64,000 bases of DNA, taken from positions 620,001-684,000 of the forward strand of contig JAVTVJ010000508.1 in assembly GCA_034509425.1 (NCBI GenBank), in the 5' to 3' direction. The notes under the pieces were generated by a model. That model was not told the DNA's origin. It did not search any database and saw only the letters and a list, made by a program, of their open reading frames with translations. Of the stretch, positions 43,801-58,800 are shown in pieces. This DNA is from Eopsaltria australis. Its lineage: Eukaryota > Chordata > Aves > Passeriformes > Petroicidae. The position numbers and the translations under genes were made by a program. How positions within the stretch are numbered: the first letter of the stretch is position 1; each line of letters starts with the position of its first letter.

Positions 43801-46800
43801 CATTGGATATCCTGGGGTACACCTATATGGGTCAACAGTCCACTTTGAAGCTAATTGCATGATATTCCATTGCTTTGATTTACACTGCAGGGTTATCAGG
43901 CTACTTGGTATCAAGGTTTTGTAGAGCATCCAGAGTGCCAAATGCCAAAGCAAAAGAGGATGGTTTCACAGTGAGCTGTCACTTTCTGGCCAAGTCATCC
44001 ATCCCCTGGCCAGTTCCCTTCCCAGATCTTCTTTGCTTCACTGCTTTCTTAATCTACATCAGAAGCCACCTAAATGACTGGCTTTAGAACTATCCCTCTG
44101 CCCCAGCACCCATCCTTTCAGGAGTCCCATATGTGAGTGGATGCCCCTGCACAGCAGGGGAAGGATGGTGAATAGAACAGAGCTTCTCCACCAGAGACAC
44201 TCCCCATGCTTACACAGCTCACAGAGACTGTGTCCCAGGGGCCATGAGAGAACAGTGGAAAAAACTCTACTTGGCATTATGAGTTTGGCACCCACCTTAC
44301 CCTGCTCAGCTCCTAGAGCTGGAAGAGAGGGATGACAGAACTACTTAGATTTACACCCATTCTTATGAAATATTATCTTTTCTTTCATCAAATGTCTATT
44401 CTGTCACATCATGTAGTGTACACTGCCAATGAATAAAAACTAGGCTTTCTGGTAGATGCTTACTTCCTTTGTCTTCTTTTAATCTATTAATTAAAAACCC
44501 CACACATGTTGATCAAAGCCACCTTGCTGTGGTCAAAGCTGCATTGTGCTAACATATACTGTTTTTTGCATTCACTTTCCCAATGATCTCCTCCTATTTA
44601 TAACTTCCACTGTTACCTTTTGTCATAAATTATATTTGAGCTTTTTCACAGGAGCAAATATCCGCCTACAAGGGCGCCTCTGCTCTATAAATTACTGTAA
44701 AACGTATCTACTAGAAGTAGAAAGCATTTTGTGGTAGGCAAAAAGAGCATACCTTTAAAATAATATTGAAAGATAAAAGGAAGCATTTAAAATTACTATC
44801 TTGTTAAAGTCAGGGTTTCAAAAAGTGAGTGAAGTATAGTGCCTGGTTCTACCACTCAGCCATGAAACTCTTGTCAGTTCTTTTATACTTCATTTGCATG
44901 TTTTCAAATATAAAATGTTTTTCCTATCTTCTGCTTTGAGTGGAAAAAAACCTCTCTTAAAAAAACTGACAAAACAGTCACCATGTCAATTACTTTAGTT
45001 AAATATATTTACAAAATAGAGGGAATATTTCCATAAGCAACCACTTGTTTAAGGCATCACTCAGATGCATGTCATGGAAATGTGTGTACATGACATTCCT
45101 TCAAAGTCTCCATTTTGCTTTTCTTTGTTTAACAAGCCGGAAGCAGCCTTTAGTAAGTTTGGTATAGACTGTTAAACAAAACTGCAAAACCCTCTTTCCT
45201 TTCTTGCAAGTACTTTTATGAATGAATTCTTGTTTGGAGAAGTCATTTGTTAGGGGTATTTTTATTAACTGTATCACAAATGCTGTGCAAACATACATTT
45301 ATGCAAGTAGTGACATAGTCACCTTGAGAATCAGTCTGGAAGAAAGACAAAATGTCATGTGATATCAGTGCCTAATCATTTAGTATAGATGATTAATTTT
45401 AACCAGAGGTAGCTAAAGCAAAAAAACCAGAGCACAAAGCAATTCAAACGCCTAGGTTGCACTCAGATAAATCCCTTGTAAACCTCCTGTCAGATCTGTA
45501 ACTCATAATGTGGCTTCCCAACTCACTCATAATGTGGAAGACCCAACTCACTTTGATACCACTGACTAGGGACAAAATGAGGAGTCCGAAATACAGCAAG
45601 TTGATGGTAGTTACCACTGAAGTTTAAGTCCCAACTAGCCACTAGATTAACTAAAGCTACTACTTCAGCTTCTAAAGCATCTCAGGGGAAAAAAAAGTCT
45701 TATCACTGACATATACACCTTTTGAATTTTCACTTATCCATACTGATATCATTTCCTAAGATACCTTAAAGCAAAGAAAATTCCACACTTAGCAATCAAA
45801 GCAGAAAAGTAAAAAGGGAAGTAACAAGATGGTTTAGATAGCCTAGTCATACACAATCACCTCATGATTAACAGCAGTGTTGGTCTCACACACCAGCTCT
45901 CATCTTTCCCTCTTGCTCTCAGTGATATTTGATATTTCCAAGTGGGGGGAAAAAACAATATATTATTTAAGATTCAGAAGAGAAGGGATGTTGCATTAAT
46001 GATGAATCACTGGTTGAGCTGATGCCGATTCGATGAGATGTGAATGGAAATAACAAACTCTGGACTTGAGTTCTGAAGACCTCTGTTGTGAAAGCTGATG
46101 GCACTAGCTACAGCTGCTTTCCATATGTCTCTGCATAATAGTAGGGTATGTGCGTGGGGGGAATCTAAATGTGCCAAATCAAACACCATTCAAGCATTAA
46201 TTCCAGAGATTTTTCATATTCTAGAAGGAAGAAAAGTCTGAATAAACTCAACATTGTATTTCACAGATATATCAAACAGAAATAAAGCCAGAAACCTCTA
46301 AGAATGCATCCTCAGAACTCACACAAAAGGTAAAATATTTCCACTAAAAATGCCTAGGTTCCACAATATTTACTAAAAACTGCCTAAGGATAGCAACTAT
46401 GCTAAGTGAAAACTGATGCTGTATTGCTTATATAAAAATCGTTCACTCTATACAACTCCCAGGTAGTGCTCTTGATTCATGATAACTTCTTAGCAGTATT
46501 TTCTGTATGTCAAGCTCTATATGACCACCTCATTCAAAGAAAAGGCACTCACAAATGGTATACTGTCTTCAGCACTAAGCAGCCCTCAGGAATTTAAATA
46601 AATCTGAAATTGCACCATGACTAGGGTGCAATTACACCATGATAGGGTGCAATTTCTCAGGGCAGTACTTCAGTTTATCAAATGGTAATTAAGGAGTAAC
46701 ACCTAAAATATATTATCACATTAGAATACAATTACTGGCTGAACAATGTGCATAAATGATTACTCAAGTTTTTTTGTGTGGATCAAATTTGGTACTATAT

Positions 46801-49800
46801 AACTTTCCTGCATGCAGCAGAGGGGAAATATTAGTGTTTACATTTATGCAGGAAATCTTAACTTCAAAAAATGTTTTTCATCCTGCCCCTCCTCCAAAAG
46901 GGAATTAAAAATGATGTTATCTCCACAAACCCAGTAACTCAATTAATGAAACTGGTAGAAGCTGGTTTAGAAGATGCTTGCAGCTACTCTTTTCTATGAT
47001 CAAAATGAGCAGACAGACATTGTAAGGCTGACACATCCTCCTGCCAATGGACGTGCTGCACAGCTAAGAAAAATGAAGCGTTAGTTGATTATGCATTTCT
47101 CAAGCTGCATGTTTGCTATTGCCATACATAATTCAATGAATGAAAAAAATAAGCAAGTATAATAAGCGAAACATAAAATTCTCCAATTGCCTGACAGTAA
47201 GAATCAAACAAGAACAGGGTAACCTTAGACTGACACCATCTTTAAAAGAGGTTTGGAGGCTAAGTTCATGGATTTAAAGCAATTATATCATATTCTCTCT
47301 GCTGTCATTCTAGAAGCAGTAACAACCTTGCCCCACCGTAAGAGTGGAGCCGAGTTCCCAAGAAAAGCTGTGCAATAGTTAGCTAATCTGTAAAACACAT
47401 TGCATTTAAATACTGAAGTGATTCATCAAAGCACAGGGATACCTCAAAGGGTGATAAATCAAAAAGAGAAATAAAAAGGTCTAAACAAGTGGAAACACAA
47501 TTCTGTTACTCACCCTCAGATCTTCCTTTGTATTGAAGCTATCAAGCAGCTGCTGATAATGCCTATCTGTCATTTGTCGCAAGAGTGACAATAAACAGGA
47601 GACAAATTCCCCCTGTTCAGATAAGACAAGAGGAGAAATATTATAATGTTTTCTGCACTTGAGCTTAGACTGTTATATTATAAGCACTTCAACATAATTA
47701 ACAAATGCAAGGGAAATTAATCTACAATTAGGCTTCAACTCCGTATTTTGTGAAAGTACATTGATTGCACTTCCTTCCCATTTAAGGAAATATTTTTACC
47801 CTAAATGGAGTTTACTTGCTTAGAAAAATCTATTTTAAATAGTTCCAGCAGGGCTATACCAGTAAAATTTTAATTTGTGATTTGTTTCCCTTGTATCTGA
47901 TTTTAAATAGATTACTTACATTTCTAAAATTACAACCTCTTTAGTCAGCTCAGTTTTGAAACAAATATAAACAAACATATTTTGCAACAATTCTGGGAAG
48001 AATGCTGTTGTTTTCCTTTAGGGAAGAAATGAATGGAGTTAGTTGGGAATTTTTCAAAACATTCTGTCATCTCAAAAAACCAAGATTTGTCATGAAGAGA
48101 ACTCATTTGTAGGACTGAACAAACTTTGAAAATGTTTTGATAAGAAATTTCTTCGGGCTTGCTGAAGAATTTCTCACTGAAAGAGCAGAGAACTGCACTG
48201 GGTACCTCCAGTGAGCAGTCAAACAACCAAGGTATTATAGGAAGGAACAGGTTCTCCCATTCACCCTTTCCTATCTGCTTATTCACATTTGGACTGGGAA
48301 GAAACATTGAAAGGTATCAGTCAGTTCTGACTGCAGTATGGATGAGGACAGGAAAGAGTCAAAGGTCTGGTTTGTATCCCAATGCTTAGAAAGAACAATT
48401 CTGAAATCTTACAAGCTTGCTAAAAAATGGAAAACACATTTCTGGCCTGTACCAGGAAGGGAGAATGAGACTGGGAGAATAGACAGGTGATAACAGTACT
48501 TTAAAATGGTGTCTTTCATTAGTTCATCAAGTAAAATTTTGGGAAGATTTCCCTCCATCTTTCATTAAAAACAGAAAAATAAGATTAAAAAGAAGTATGT
48601 TTTCACAGGAACGGGTGTTCTGGATTTTACATTGGAAGGCCTAATTAATTTCTGATTATACCTTGATACACTTTATCATGTGTGAGGTGATGGCTTTCAC
48701 TGGCAACACGGTGATAAAATAAGATTCTACACTGAAGTAATTATTCTAAATTTTTTACTTCCCCTTGTTTTACAGTGAACATGGCGTTCACAGAACCATA
48801 GAATCACAATCTCAAAACAATATCCTAAGGCTATAAAATCTCTTCATATTCATACTCGGGGCATAAACATCAAGATTACAGCTGCTTGAAAATACCTGTA
48901 TACCCTATTGCTTGCTTGAGTGACAAAATTCCTTTCCTGTGTAGGTATTTTAAACAGTCCTTTTTAGCCACCTTTCTTCTATGTTCCCACATTTGTTTCA
49001 ACTTATATAGTAGTATATTAAAAACCACAACCTATTATTGAGAGCTGTACTGTTACAGTTGACAGACAGATTAGTGTTATAAAAGTATCAACTTCAGCTA
49101 ATTGTTAACTGACTTCTAAATTTGAGCTTTAATTTGAATGTAGGTAGCTATACAGGCTGTTTTTTAAAATAGCAATGCATATTCAGCTTCATTTGTTGAA
49201 CTCAACAAAAAAATGTATGTTGTAGGACTTCTGCCAATGTTGGCCACAGATTAACTTTCAAATCATGCACAAAAGCAAATTCCACACACATAAAAACCTT
49301 AATTAAAAACATTTAGGGTCCAATTCCAATGTCAAAAGCCAAGCCAAGCAGTATACTAAAATCACTCAGGTAGATTCCTTAAGTAATTTTTTGTGTCTTA
49401 TTTATGGAGCACAATTATTAAAAACCATGAAGCTTTCAATTAAATTGCAGTTCATTTAGGTTCTGAGGAACTGAACTTTCAAGATCTGAAATCAATTAAA
49501 GTTCAGTTTAAGTGGACCGCTTTCTGTCAACTGTTTATATGCAAATGCTTTTTTTTTCTTAAGGAAGTCCAAAGGTCTAATTCACTGACAAATCAAAGCA
49601 GAAATTTCACTTCCACCGTTGCATTAAATTCCACATTTGTCAATGCAACATCTGTAACACTGACACCCTGAAGCCATGTCTTCTGGCTCAGCTTAAAGCA
49701 CCACACCCAGGTGTGGTTACCATCAAACAAGACTGCTCACTGAAAATTAAATAGTATCCAGGTATCAAAGCTGCATGAAAGAAATGGTGGAGTCGCAGCA

Positions 49801-52800
49801 GCACAAACCCCAGTGCTGCCTGATTTGATGTTGTTTCTTTGTGAAGAAAAAGTGACACGTGGGCCTAGGAGATCACACTCCTAGGAGATGGGTTTAGGAT
49901 TACTTCCACAAGGAAGACTATGTCTCATTCAAAACTATGACAGAATTTTATCAAGTGTGCTCCCACGGTACATCTCACAAAGAATTTTTATGACACATGC
50001 AGTTTGAAATAATGGTAACACACTGGAACAGACTCTACTGCTGCACTCACACTGAGTACTTTATCATACGTGCTCTACAAATAGTTCCAAGAATCTGGCT
50101 CCATGTGCTGCCAGAAGCCCATACTGCATGATAGTTCTACATAAATGTATATAATTGCCTTATGCTGTGCTGTGAGTCACTTCCACATTAAGTATTCTTT
50201 GGGAGCCTGCAGTGACAATAACATGGCTGTTCTGATGCATAAAAGAAAATTTTGCAACTTGAAAGCACTTTCAGAGTCTAATTTCTTGATGGCGCAAAAG
50301 AATTAGGCTGTCATGGTGTTTAATGAAAACCTAATCTGCAAGCAAGGGGATATCTCATAAGAAACCAGTAAGATCAGAGCTTTGCAACACCAACAGTCTA
50401 TCACTACCACCTTTTCTTCAGCTTAGATTTTCTTCTGATGGCCTGATCTGCCACACAGTATATGTTTGTAATTTTGTAATTTAAAGAAAAAACCCCCCAA
50501 GCTCTTAGATGTATATTGCTGTTGAATCACAGCAATTAAAGCGTGATGTTATCATATTACAGAGCTTGGTCAACTCCATAATGTACTCCATAAACAGTTA
50601 GCTTTCTGTGGGTCTAAAGTAAAAATGAAAACAAGCAAAAAAACCCAGACAACACATTTTTTCCACGGCTATGAAATGCTTTTGAAATGTTTGATCTCAG
50701 AGGAAATTCTGTCTGAAAAGCAACCATCTATTCATTAACACAAACTGTTACAGTGTAAATACTGAGCAATTAATAAATGTATAATGATGGCAAATCACTC
50801 AGCATATTATGTTTTCTGCACAAAATTCTAACCCCTCACATCTTTTTGGGGTCACATCCCTGGCTGTATTAGAAAAAATATGCCCTTGAAAAGCAAAGTG
50901 AAAACCTTGCTGCAAACAAAGCAAAATAACACTTCATTCTATGTGATCAGTGCTCATCACAGACTTTTCAGTAAATGCCTGTATTTCAACCTTCTAATTT
51001 CCATGAGTTGCTACAGCAGGTTCACCAAAACATCATTTGCTAATCTTCTAAATCTATCCTGTATGCTCAGCTTCATGTGACAAAAACAAAGCTCAAATGC
51101 TCAGCCCAGAGAACAACAAAATACCCCTCAAGTAATAAATTTAGATCAGAACAAGTTATCACAGATTTTGCAGGCATCTTTAGAGTTGTTCCATCATGAA
51201 AAAATGTATGCATTTTAGGAACTGTTATTGATTGATATTCTTTTATTTTCAGGAATTCCAACTTAAGGAGAGTTTCAGAAAGCTATTCCATTGCAAACAA
51301 AAGGAATATACTGAAACCATTACTAACCTGGAAGTCTCAAAAGAAATGTTATCTTTTAGCCTTGTTTTTTAGCTTTGTTTTGTGTTTTTAGTCACAATCT
51401 ATAAATAAACTTGATGAAAAAAAATTACTATTTCCACTAAAAATGAGTAGAATGCAGGAAAGGTTTTCATTGTCCTCCTCAATCTCTCTTTTATACACAA
51501 ATTCTAAAGCTGTGAATTACAATATAAAGACAATATATTCACAGATCTAGTAGCCCAAGCAGTGACAACTGTGAGCCCTTTCATTGCAAGAAACTTACAG
51601 TCACATCCTGAAACTGGAGGCGCATAGCAGAGCCTGATGGCTGTGGTCGGCTGGTGATCTCTAGTATGGTCCTTAATAGAATATCTAGCAGACTGTTTAC
51701 AATCACATCAATTTCTTCCAGGACTGATTTTTCCTTAAATAATAAATAAAACATTTAAGATTTTAAAATAGAAATGACCACAAGCATAATTCTTTTGATG
51801 TAGTTTTAGAAGCAAATTAGCAAATGTAACATTACAAATGCTACATTCAAGAAACAAGGACTATTCTCTAATTCAGATACTGTTTAATTCTATTCATTTT
51901 TTCCTAACAGTTTTCCATTAATTACATCACAGAGGACAATTACAGGGATGACTTTGAATATGTAAGTGTTCATTAAATTAGCATAGCTCTATTTAGAAGA
52001 AAGCAGAAAATAATGCACAAAAACTTTTCGGGCATGATTTTTGTAGGTAACACTCACATCCTCTGGGGAAATTGCCAAGAAAGGCTTAAAATCCAAAAAG
52101 CAGAATCCCGTTTTTACACTTTGAAACTATCACCAGAAATAAGCAGATGGTGCTCAACCTTCAGGACCTGCTACATCACTAAGGACCAGCTACGTTGCTT
52201 CCCAGCAGCTGAGTAGCACAAACAGATTAGTCAGTTCTGTGCAACTGCAACTACTTGTACACAACATCAATACAAAGGAATCAAAGTGTTCACCGCCTAA
52301 ACAGACCATGAATACCTCAGTTACCAGCATGAAAACACTTGATAAACGCAAGCTGTAGTTACTTCTCCTTTCTAATTCACATGCAAATATGTTTTCCCTG
52401 CTTCAAGACATTTTAAGTCTCCACCGCAGCAGAAACCACTATCTTAATCTGAGCAATTTTTTCCATTGTTTAACATGACAGTTCTTCACAGAAAGAAACA
52501 TTTCATAATCAAACACACACAATCAAGCTAAAACTCCACTGACAAACAAATAGATCAATGTTGCTGACATTGAGGTGTAGGAGTGATTTGGGTTTTTTCT
52601 TTTGTTTTAATTTTGCTTCCTAGACACCCTAGGATTTGTACCAAAATTCAACATTCTTTTTTGGACTTCGGTTGAACCTAGTGTCAGGCCATGCTCTCTG
52701 TCACTTCATCTTGCATCAAAGAACTAACTGTTTACTTGGCAACTTATGAAAACAGACAGCACACAGTATATTTAGGAATGGCATCGACCATGAGGACCCT

Positions 52801-55800
52801 TCTCTTTACTACTATAAACTGCTCTTAGAATGAGCAACAGCCCTAACTTTCAAAGCTGCCTTACTGCAAATTCACTTGTTCCCTCAATCTCTAAATTACC
52901 TTGATTATAAAGGAAGGACTAAAATTCTGTACCAAAGAACATGTCAAAGTCACCAAGTTGTTAATAGTCTCAATTACTCAAAGAATACTAAAAATTGTAG
53001 CTGCATATCTTGAACATTTGGGAGAGTTTTATGCAGATATCCACTTGTAATTGTGTACATCTCTGGCTTAGTGACTCCAAATGGAAGATCTCCTGAAATT
53101 CAGACTAGATACGCAAGTCCTTCTCCCAGTTCAAAACCACAGCTCTGCTTTAGTATCTATCACTTTATCTCGTCCAGGAGCAGCTGGAATACATATGTTG
53201 TTACAGTGCCAAAGGTGCAAACCACATCCATATCAAATCACTGATAGAGCAATTTTAATTGCTGAAAGTGGTATGAAATGAAGAAGCACATAACTGGTCC
53301 TCACTAATGCATTACAAGGTAATGTAAGCTGGCCTTGACACGCATATATTGCACTGACTACAGGCAATGTTTGGTTTTAACTGTCTTATATCCTGCTGTC
53401 TGTCAGAATCTACCATCACCTTCCCATTTGTAATACATCTGTCTAAGCAACCTCTCATATGCACTTTCCACACATAAATTCACACACATCAGAAATTGGC
53501 CACAAAGTTTATCAGCTAACAACCAAGTGCAATCCTCATATCAATCTCTTTACCTATATCACCCCTGTATCCCCTAAGAACATTCAGCCCACAGTAGATA
53601 ATGCCCCTATAAGAAAGTAGACATTTCTTTGTCACTCAAGAAGTATAAAAGCTTGTCAGAACACTGTATGATACAACTAAAATACTCATGCATGGAAAAA
53701 AAAGGGTCATGTAAAAATCAAAATGGCATGTTTATGCAGATTCATTACACAGAGAACTCTAAAATGCTCTTGGGCAAGGTCCAGTTTGTGTTATCAAATG
53801 TCACAGAGCCACATAAAGAAGTTCAAGTGGATGTGACATGGTGTTTACTCACTGAGCTGTTCTTCTTGATGAGGCAAAATATGTTGCTAAGGATACGGGC
53901 ACACATTATAAGGTCCTTCTGCTCTTGTAAATGCATGTGGAGATGATGCAAAACTACTGGAAGAAGAATACATCGAGAATCTGGAAAAAATGAAAAATTT
54001 CATGAATATTTTACTATTTCTGATAAGCAGAAGCTTTTGCTTGCCTTAACCACCATTTTTGATAAGCAGAAGCTTTTACTTCATAATCACAAGCAAATAT
54101 TTGAAGAGTAAACAATATGCTGAAAGTCACTATGCTGATTCACGGATGGAAAAAAACGCCACTGTGTGGAATACACTACATATTAAAGAAATTGAAAGTA
54201 TTTATTGAACTGTCATCCAAAACAAATAAAAACAAGTAGAACAGTAATACTTGTATTCAAAACAATCAGAAATTATGCTCTAGTGTTCCTGCCATGTGAC
54301 AGGATCCATTTATATGCCAAGGTTACGACAGACTTCATCTGGAACCTATGTTATTCTACAAAGGAATTCTGCTCCACAGATTTCTTTCAGATTTTCAGAT
54401 TTCTTTCAGAATTTTCACTTTTCCAGATTCCTCACTCCTACTGAGTATGAGCAACTTAGACTATTGATTTCTACATAAAATAATTTGCCTTTTCACTATT
54501 TTGTTTCCTCAACAAGCTCTTTAGTGGTATTTTTAGTCCAGAATTTGCTGAAAATTATGCAAGAACATCATTAGTATGTTACTTATTTCTGCTTCTTTTT
54601 ATTACAATGAAAGACAATATTAAATGGGAAGAATCCTAATACACTTGTGATAACACTTGTGTAAACACCTATTCACAACTTGATAAATGGGAAGTATATT
54701 ACCTATTTTCATTTTATTGATGTTTTAAAATCTTTTCCATAATTAAGAAATTATATTCTCATAGAAATGTACTTGAATAATTTCCTCTATTAAAATTTTA
54801 ATGATTATAAGCTATATTATAGAAATATATTAATCTTCTCACTTCCTCAGTTCATTAATGCAATTATATGCCAACAATTGATTTCTCTAGCTGGAAAATT
54901 ACTCTCAAATAATTTTGCAAACCAGATATTGTTTGTGGATTACACTTTCTATAAACACTTTTTCGCCCCCGTCAATTATTTCCTCTATTTTGTCCATAAG
55001 AGAGAAGAAGATATATTTAGTCAGAGATTTTATTTGTTTAACATTTCTTTCACTCACTGAAACACAGCACTAATCTTGTTATGCTTTACTATTCCTTTGT
55101 TTTCATTGTCTAGTCATCTTTATAACAAAAGGCAAATCATATGGACAAGCCAATTTGTACACACTATTTAAGTATATTCTTATTTTTGAAATAAAAGCTT
55201 GCCTGCTCTTTTTAAATAGGCATTTCCTGCTTATTATTTATTCAGGTGTACCCCTGTATCTTCCTACTAAGGAAAATAATAAACAAAGACTGTACAGCAG
55301 TAGGCAAATGACCATCAATCAATCGAAAACCAGTGGTACAGAAACTCCACACTGGGAAATAAACAGCCTCTCTCCAGTGACTGCTTATTTCTGCAAGTGC
55401 CTCAGCAGGTTTTCATCAGGACTGGCCTGTGAGTTCCTATCTGCCTGCAGCATCACAAATGGGGGGAAGTTTCTCAATGAAACAATGGCAGCATCTTCTT
55501 TTTCTCTACCTCAGAACCAGAAGCTTAACCAAGTGTTATCTCAGGTATTCTGAGATGTGTGAACAGTTGCCACTGACCCATCCACTGCAAGATTACTGAG
55601 GTCAAAAGGGAAACAGGCAGGGAAATGGCCAATATACAGACCTGTGTTTAGAAAAGTGCTACCTTTTGATCCCCACTGCTAAATCTGCTTATTGATTCAT
55701 TTTCATTCCGGCTGGATGAAAAAGCAGAGCTAATGTATCCAACTGAAGCAATAAAGCAGGACTTTTCTATTTGTATAAAAAAGACTTAGCCCCTAGATTA

Positions 55801-58800
55801 CAGGGGATGGATGCTTTACCCAGCTTTATCCTAGGCCTTATATGTATTAAATTCTTGACTGTCTGGCAATCCATCATCAAGAGACAAGATGAAGGGTTCA
55901 CTGTGTAAAGCAGCCTGTGAGTCTGTGGTTGGGGCACTTTCCGGGCAAGCAGGAGATAGAAAGTTCAATCCAAACACTACTCAACTCCACAACCATCACA
56001 GAGCAGTAATAGTAGCTCTTTCACACATTTTGTGTATTAGCATCCTTGTTTGGGCCACAGGTCCTCTCTTGCAGCTACAACTCAAAGCCTCCAGTCCAGA
56101 AGATGAGAAGAAACCAGGAGCAGCCCTGTGCCAAGGTATGCCTTCTTAGTTAACTTTAGACAGATTCCTGATGAGCCCACACAGCATTTGGCACACAACG
56201 TAAGGTGCCATCTACTCTGTGCACTGCTTACATGTAAGTGCAGCATCATGAATTCCATTTTGAAGACCAAAAACCTACATGTAGCAACGCTTGACTTGTA
56301 AATAGCCAGCTGTTAACACATGACATGGCCTGAGGCATCTCAGGCAAAACTGAGCATCCTCATTCAACTGTTTCAAGTATCCCATTTCTGCAAAAGCTTC
56401 ATAAAATGATCAGAAACTCTGTTTTACCAGTCCAAATGGACTAGCAAAAAGCATCTTAGAATGATTTGCAACTGTACATGGGAAGCAACAATGCCAGCTA
56501 TTGAATCAACCACCACATATAACACAGCTTTAGATATATTCCTTATAAGCCCAGAATCTAAATACCCGTTATCTTGATGTGTTTAGGTGGAGAGATGTAG
56601 TGGTATTACAGAAGAGGACAGCTGGCTCATTCACCTCTGATGCAAACCAAGGACTAGGTGAGAAAGTCTGGAGAATATTTGTCTCAGGTTACTCTTTTTC
56701 TTACTAATTGTCAGCTGCAATGTCAGCCACTAGATATAGAAAGATTAATGAGCGCAAGGAATGGTGTAATAATCAGAACTCTGAGCCATCAGTCACTGTC
56801 CCAATTTTTCTTCTATGCAGGAAGTCAAATTAGCTGACTGTTTAAAATGCTAATATTTGCCCTTTACAAATATTACACAGAAAGACAAAAGAAAAATCAT
56901 GACACAGAGCTTTTCAAGTATGTGCTTGGCATAATTAGAAAGAAGGCAATCTTAGACTCTGGGCAATTCTTGTGACTTTCCTATGCAACATTAACATTTA
57001 ATACACAGCACATCTTTCCTCCTTGATTTCCATACAGTGGTAAAGCATCTGCAGAGACATACTTTCTTTAGTCTAGTATATTTTAAAGATTACTTTCAGA
57101 AAGATGATATTCATTTCAATTACTGTATTTGAACAGATGGTCAAAGCTTCAGCCGTCTTGGGAAAATTGAACCTTTTAAACAAATAAACAGCATTCTCCT
57201 TGAACAGTAAGAAACAAGGAAGTTGCTCTTGGCTTTGGTAGTTTTATTTGACCTATTTAACTTATGCCCCCCCGTTTGGATGAAATACTGAACTTAAGGA
57301 TGGCAGGAGAAGAAAGTGCTTAAGCCAAAAAAGCAGCCATCACTGCAATTCCAAAACCAAACATATATGCATGGTCTCTGGCTGCATGGACATGCCACTG
57401 TTCTCAGAATCCAACTCAAAACTTATAGAAAGGAATTGTTTTCAGTTGAGAGAAAAAAATTGCCTGTAGGGCAGAAGGAAAACACAGGCATGGCTCAGAA
57501 AGTCCTGTGACCTAAAAATAAGCCAATGATCAAAAGCATAATTTGCACAGACTGGATTTTTGCATGCAATATGCATTTGTCTATACATCCACAGGTGTGT
57601 ATAGAAGCACATACACACAATGTCAAAGAATAGTATATTGCTGTGGAAGGCAAATTAAGTAATAATAATCAATCTGAAAAAGATCATGGAGTTCTTGAAA
57701 ACAGTACCCTGTATCATGCAAACCCTTTATGTTCTGAAAATATTTACTCTTTGTTCAAACCTGTGTTAATATGCAAAATTTAACGTATTATAAGTAAACT
57801 GAATTCAGGATTTGTACCAACACTTTCAATTATGATAGGCTTTTTGCATTTTTATTGCAATCAATTAGCTTGCAGAGTTATCTTACAAGTCTCATTAATG
57901 AGAAGATTTGAGTCTTTCGGAAAACAGTGGGATAAGAGGGAAATCATAATACCTAGCTTCTAGAATTAAGCCGCCTTATCAGTTAAGGGTATCATTTCCT
58001 GAACTTGCTCATTACTTTTTTCATTCCCATAGGAAGTCTGACATGTAAAACATATTTTACACAGGACAGTTCAAAGATAATTATTCTTACTGATTGTGTC
58101 AGGTATTTGTCTCTGAATGACTACTGAAACATACAGTTTCCTAAATGGACATTCTCCTGATGTGTTTCTCTGTTATTGGCCCGAACTCTTCCCAGCAAAA
58201 CAGATTTAACTCTTCCTCAAAGGAAGCTGTATTAATATTTAACGCAAAAAAGAAAGCAAACAAGCACGCTAGACTACTGATGTATGGGAAATAACAAAGT
58301 TAGACATTTTTCTGGTTACAGGCATATGTATATCATCAGTTTGGACATTTTACAAGTACCAAGAGGGATGAGTCCAAAGACCAAAATACCCAGGAGGCTG
58401 GAAGAAAGGCAAGAGGAAAAAAAATACTGATGAACTTTATTGGCGAGAAAATTGTCATCTGTTTCTTTTTAGACAGCCAGTGAAGTAAATGTGCAACAAA
58501 GATGCAGAGGTAAATATAGAAAAACAAAAGTAAAGTAAGACCTTAATACCCACTAACTTCTCACAGGAGTTAGACGTAACTGCTATTGACACATTTCAAC
58601 AAACCTGTAGCTGTTACTTTTAGGATGAGCTGAAGTTTAAAACTGTTGAAATAAAAATAGGTTCAAAGAAAACTACGCAAAAACCAAACTATAGCAGATC
58701 CATTTCAAACATCTTATCTATACACCAGTAAATACAATATATGACTTGCATTCTCTAGAGAGGCAGGCAGAGATCAGACGCAACAAATAGATCTGAAATT

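Larger units (their letters stand above)
40715..47513. other. DOCK4 intron, 6.8 kb, with CR1 insertion
   Basis: Holds the 0.8 kb CR1 element (42820-43602), the repeat-rich patch just before it (42736-42790), a 24-bp tandem duplication (45501-45549) and an inverted/direct repeat cluster (46606-46656). No exon recognised. Confidence 0.85.

Noticed and set aside
48785..48815. Possible minus-orientation CR1 tail (ccatagaatcaca)
   Set aside because: Only about a dozen bases resemble the CR1 terminal repeat, and nothing of the CR1 body follows.
55155..55553. 132-codon plus-strand open frame, longest on that strand apart from the CR1 remnant
   Set aside because: No recognised motif, ordinary base composition and no repeat similarity; treated as chance.
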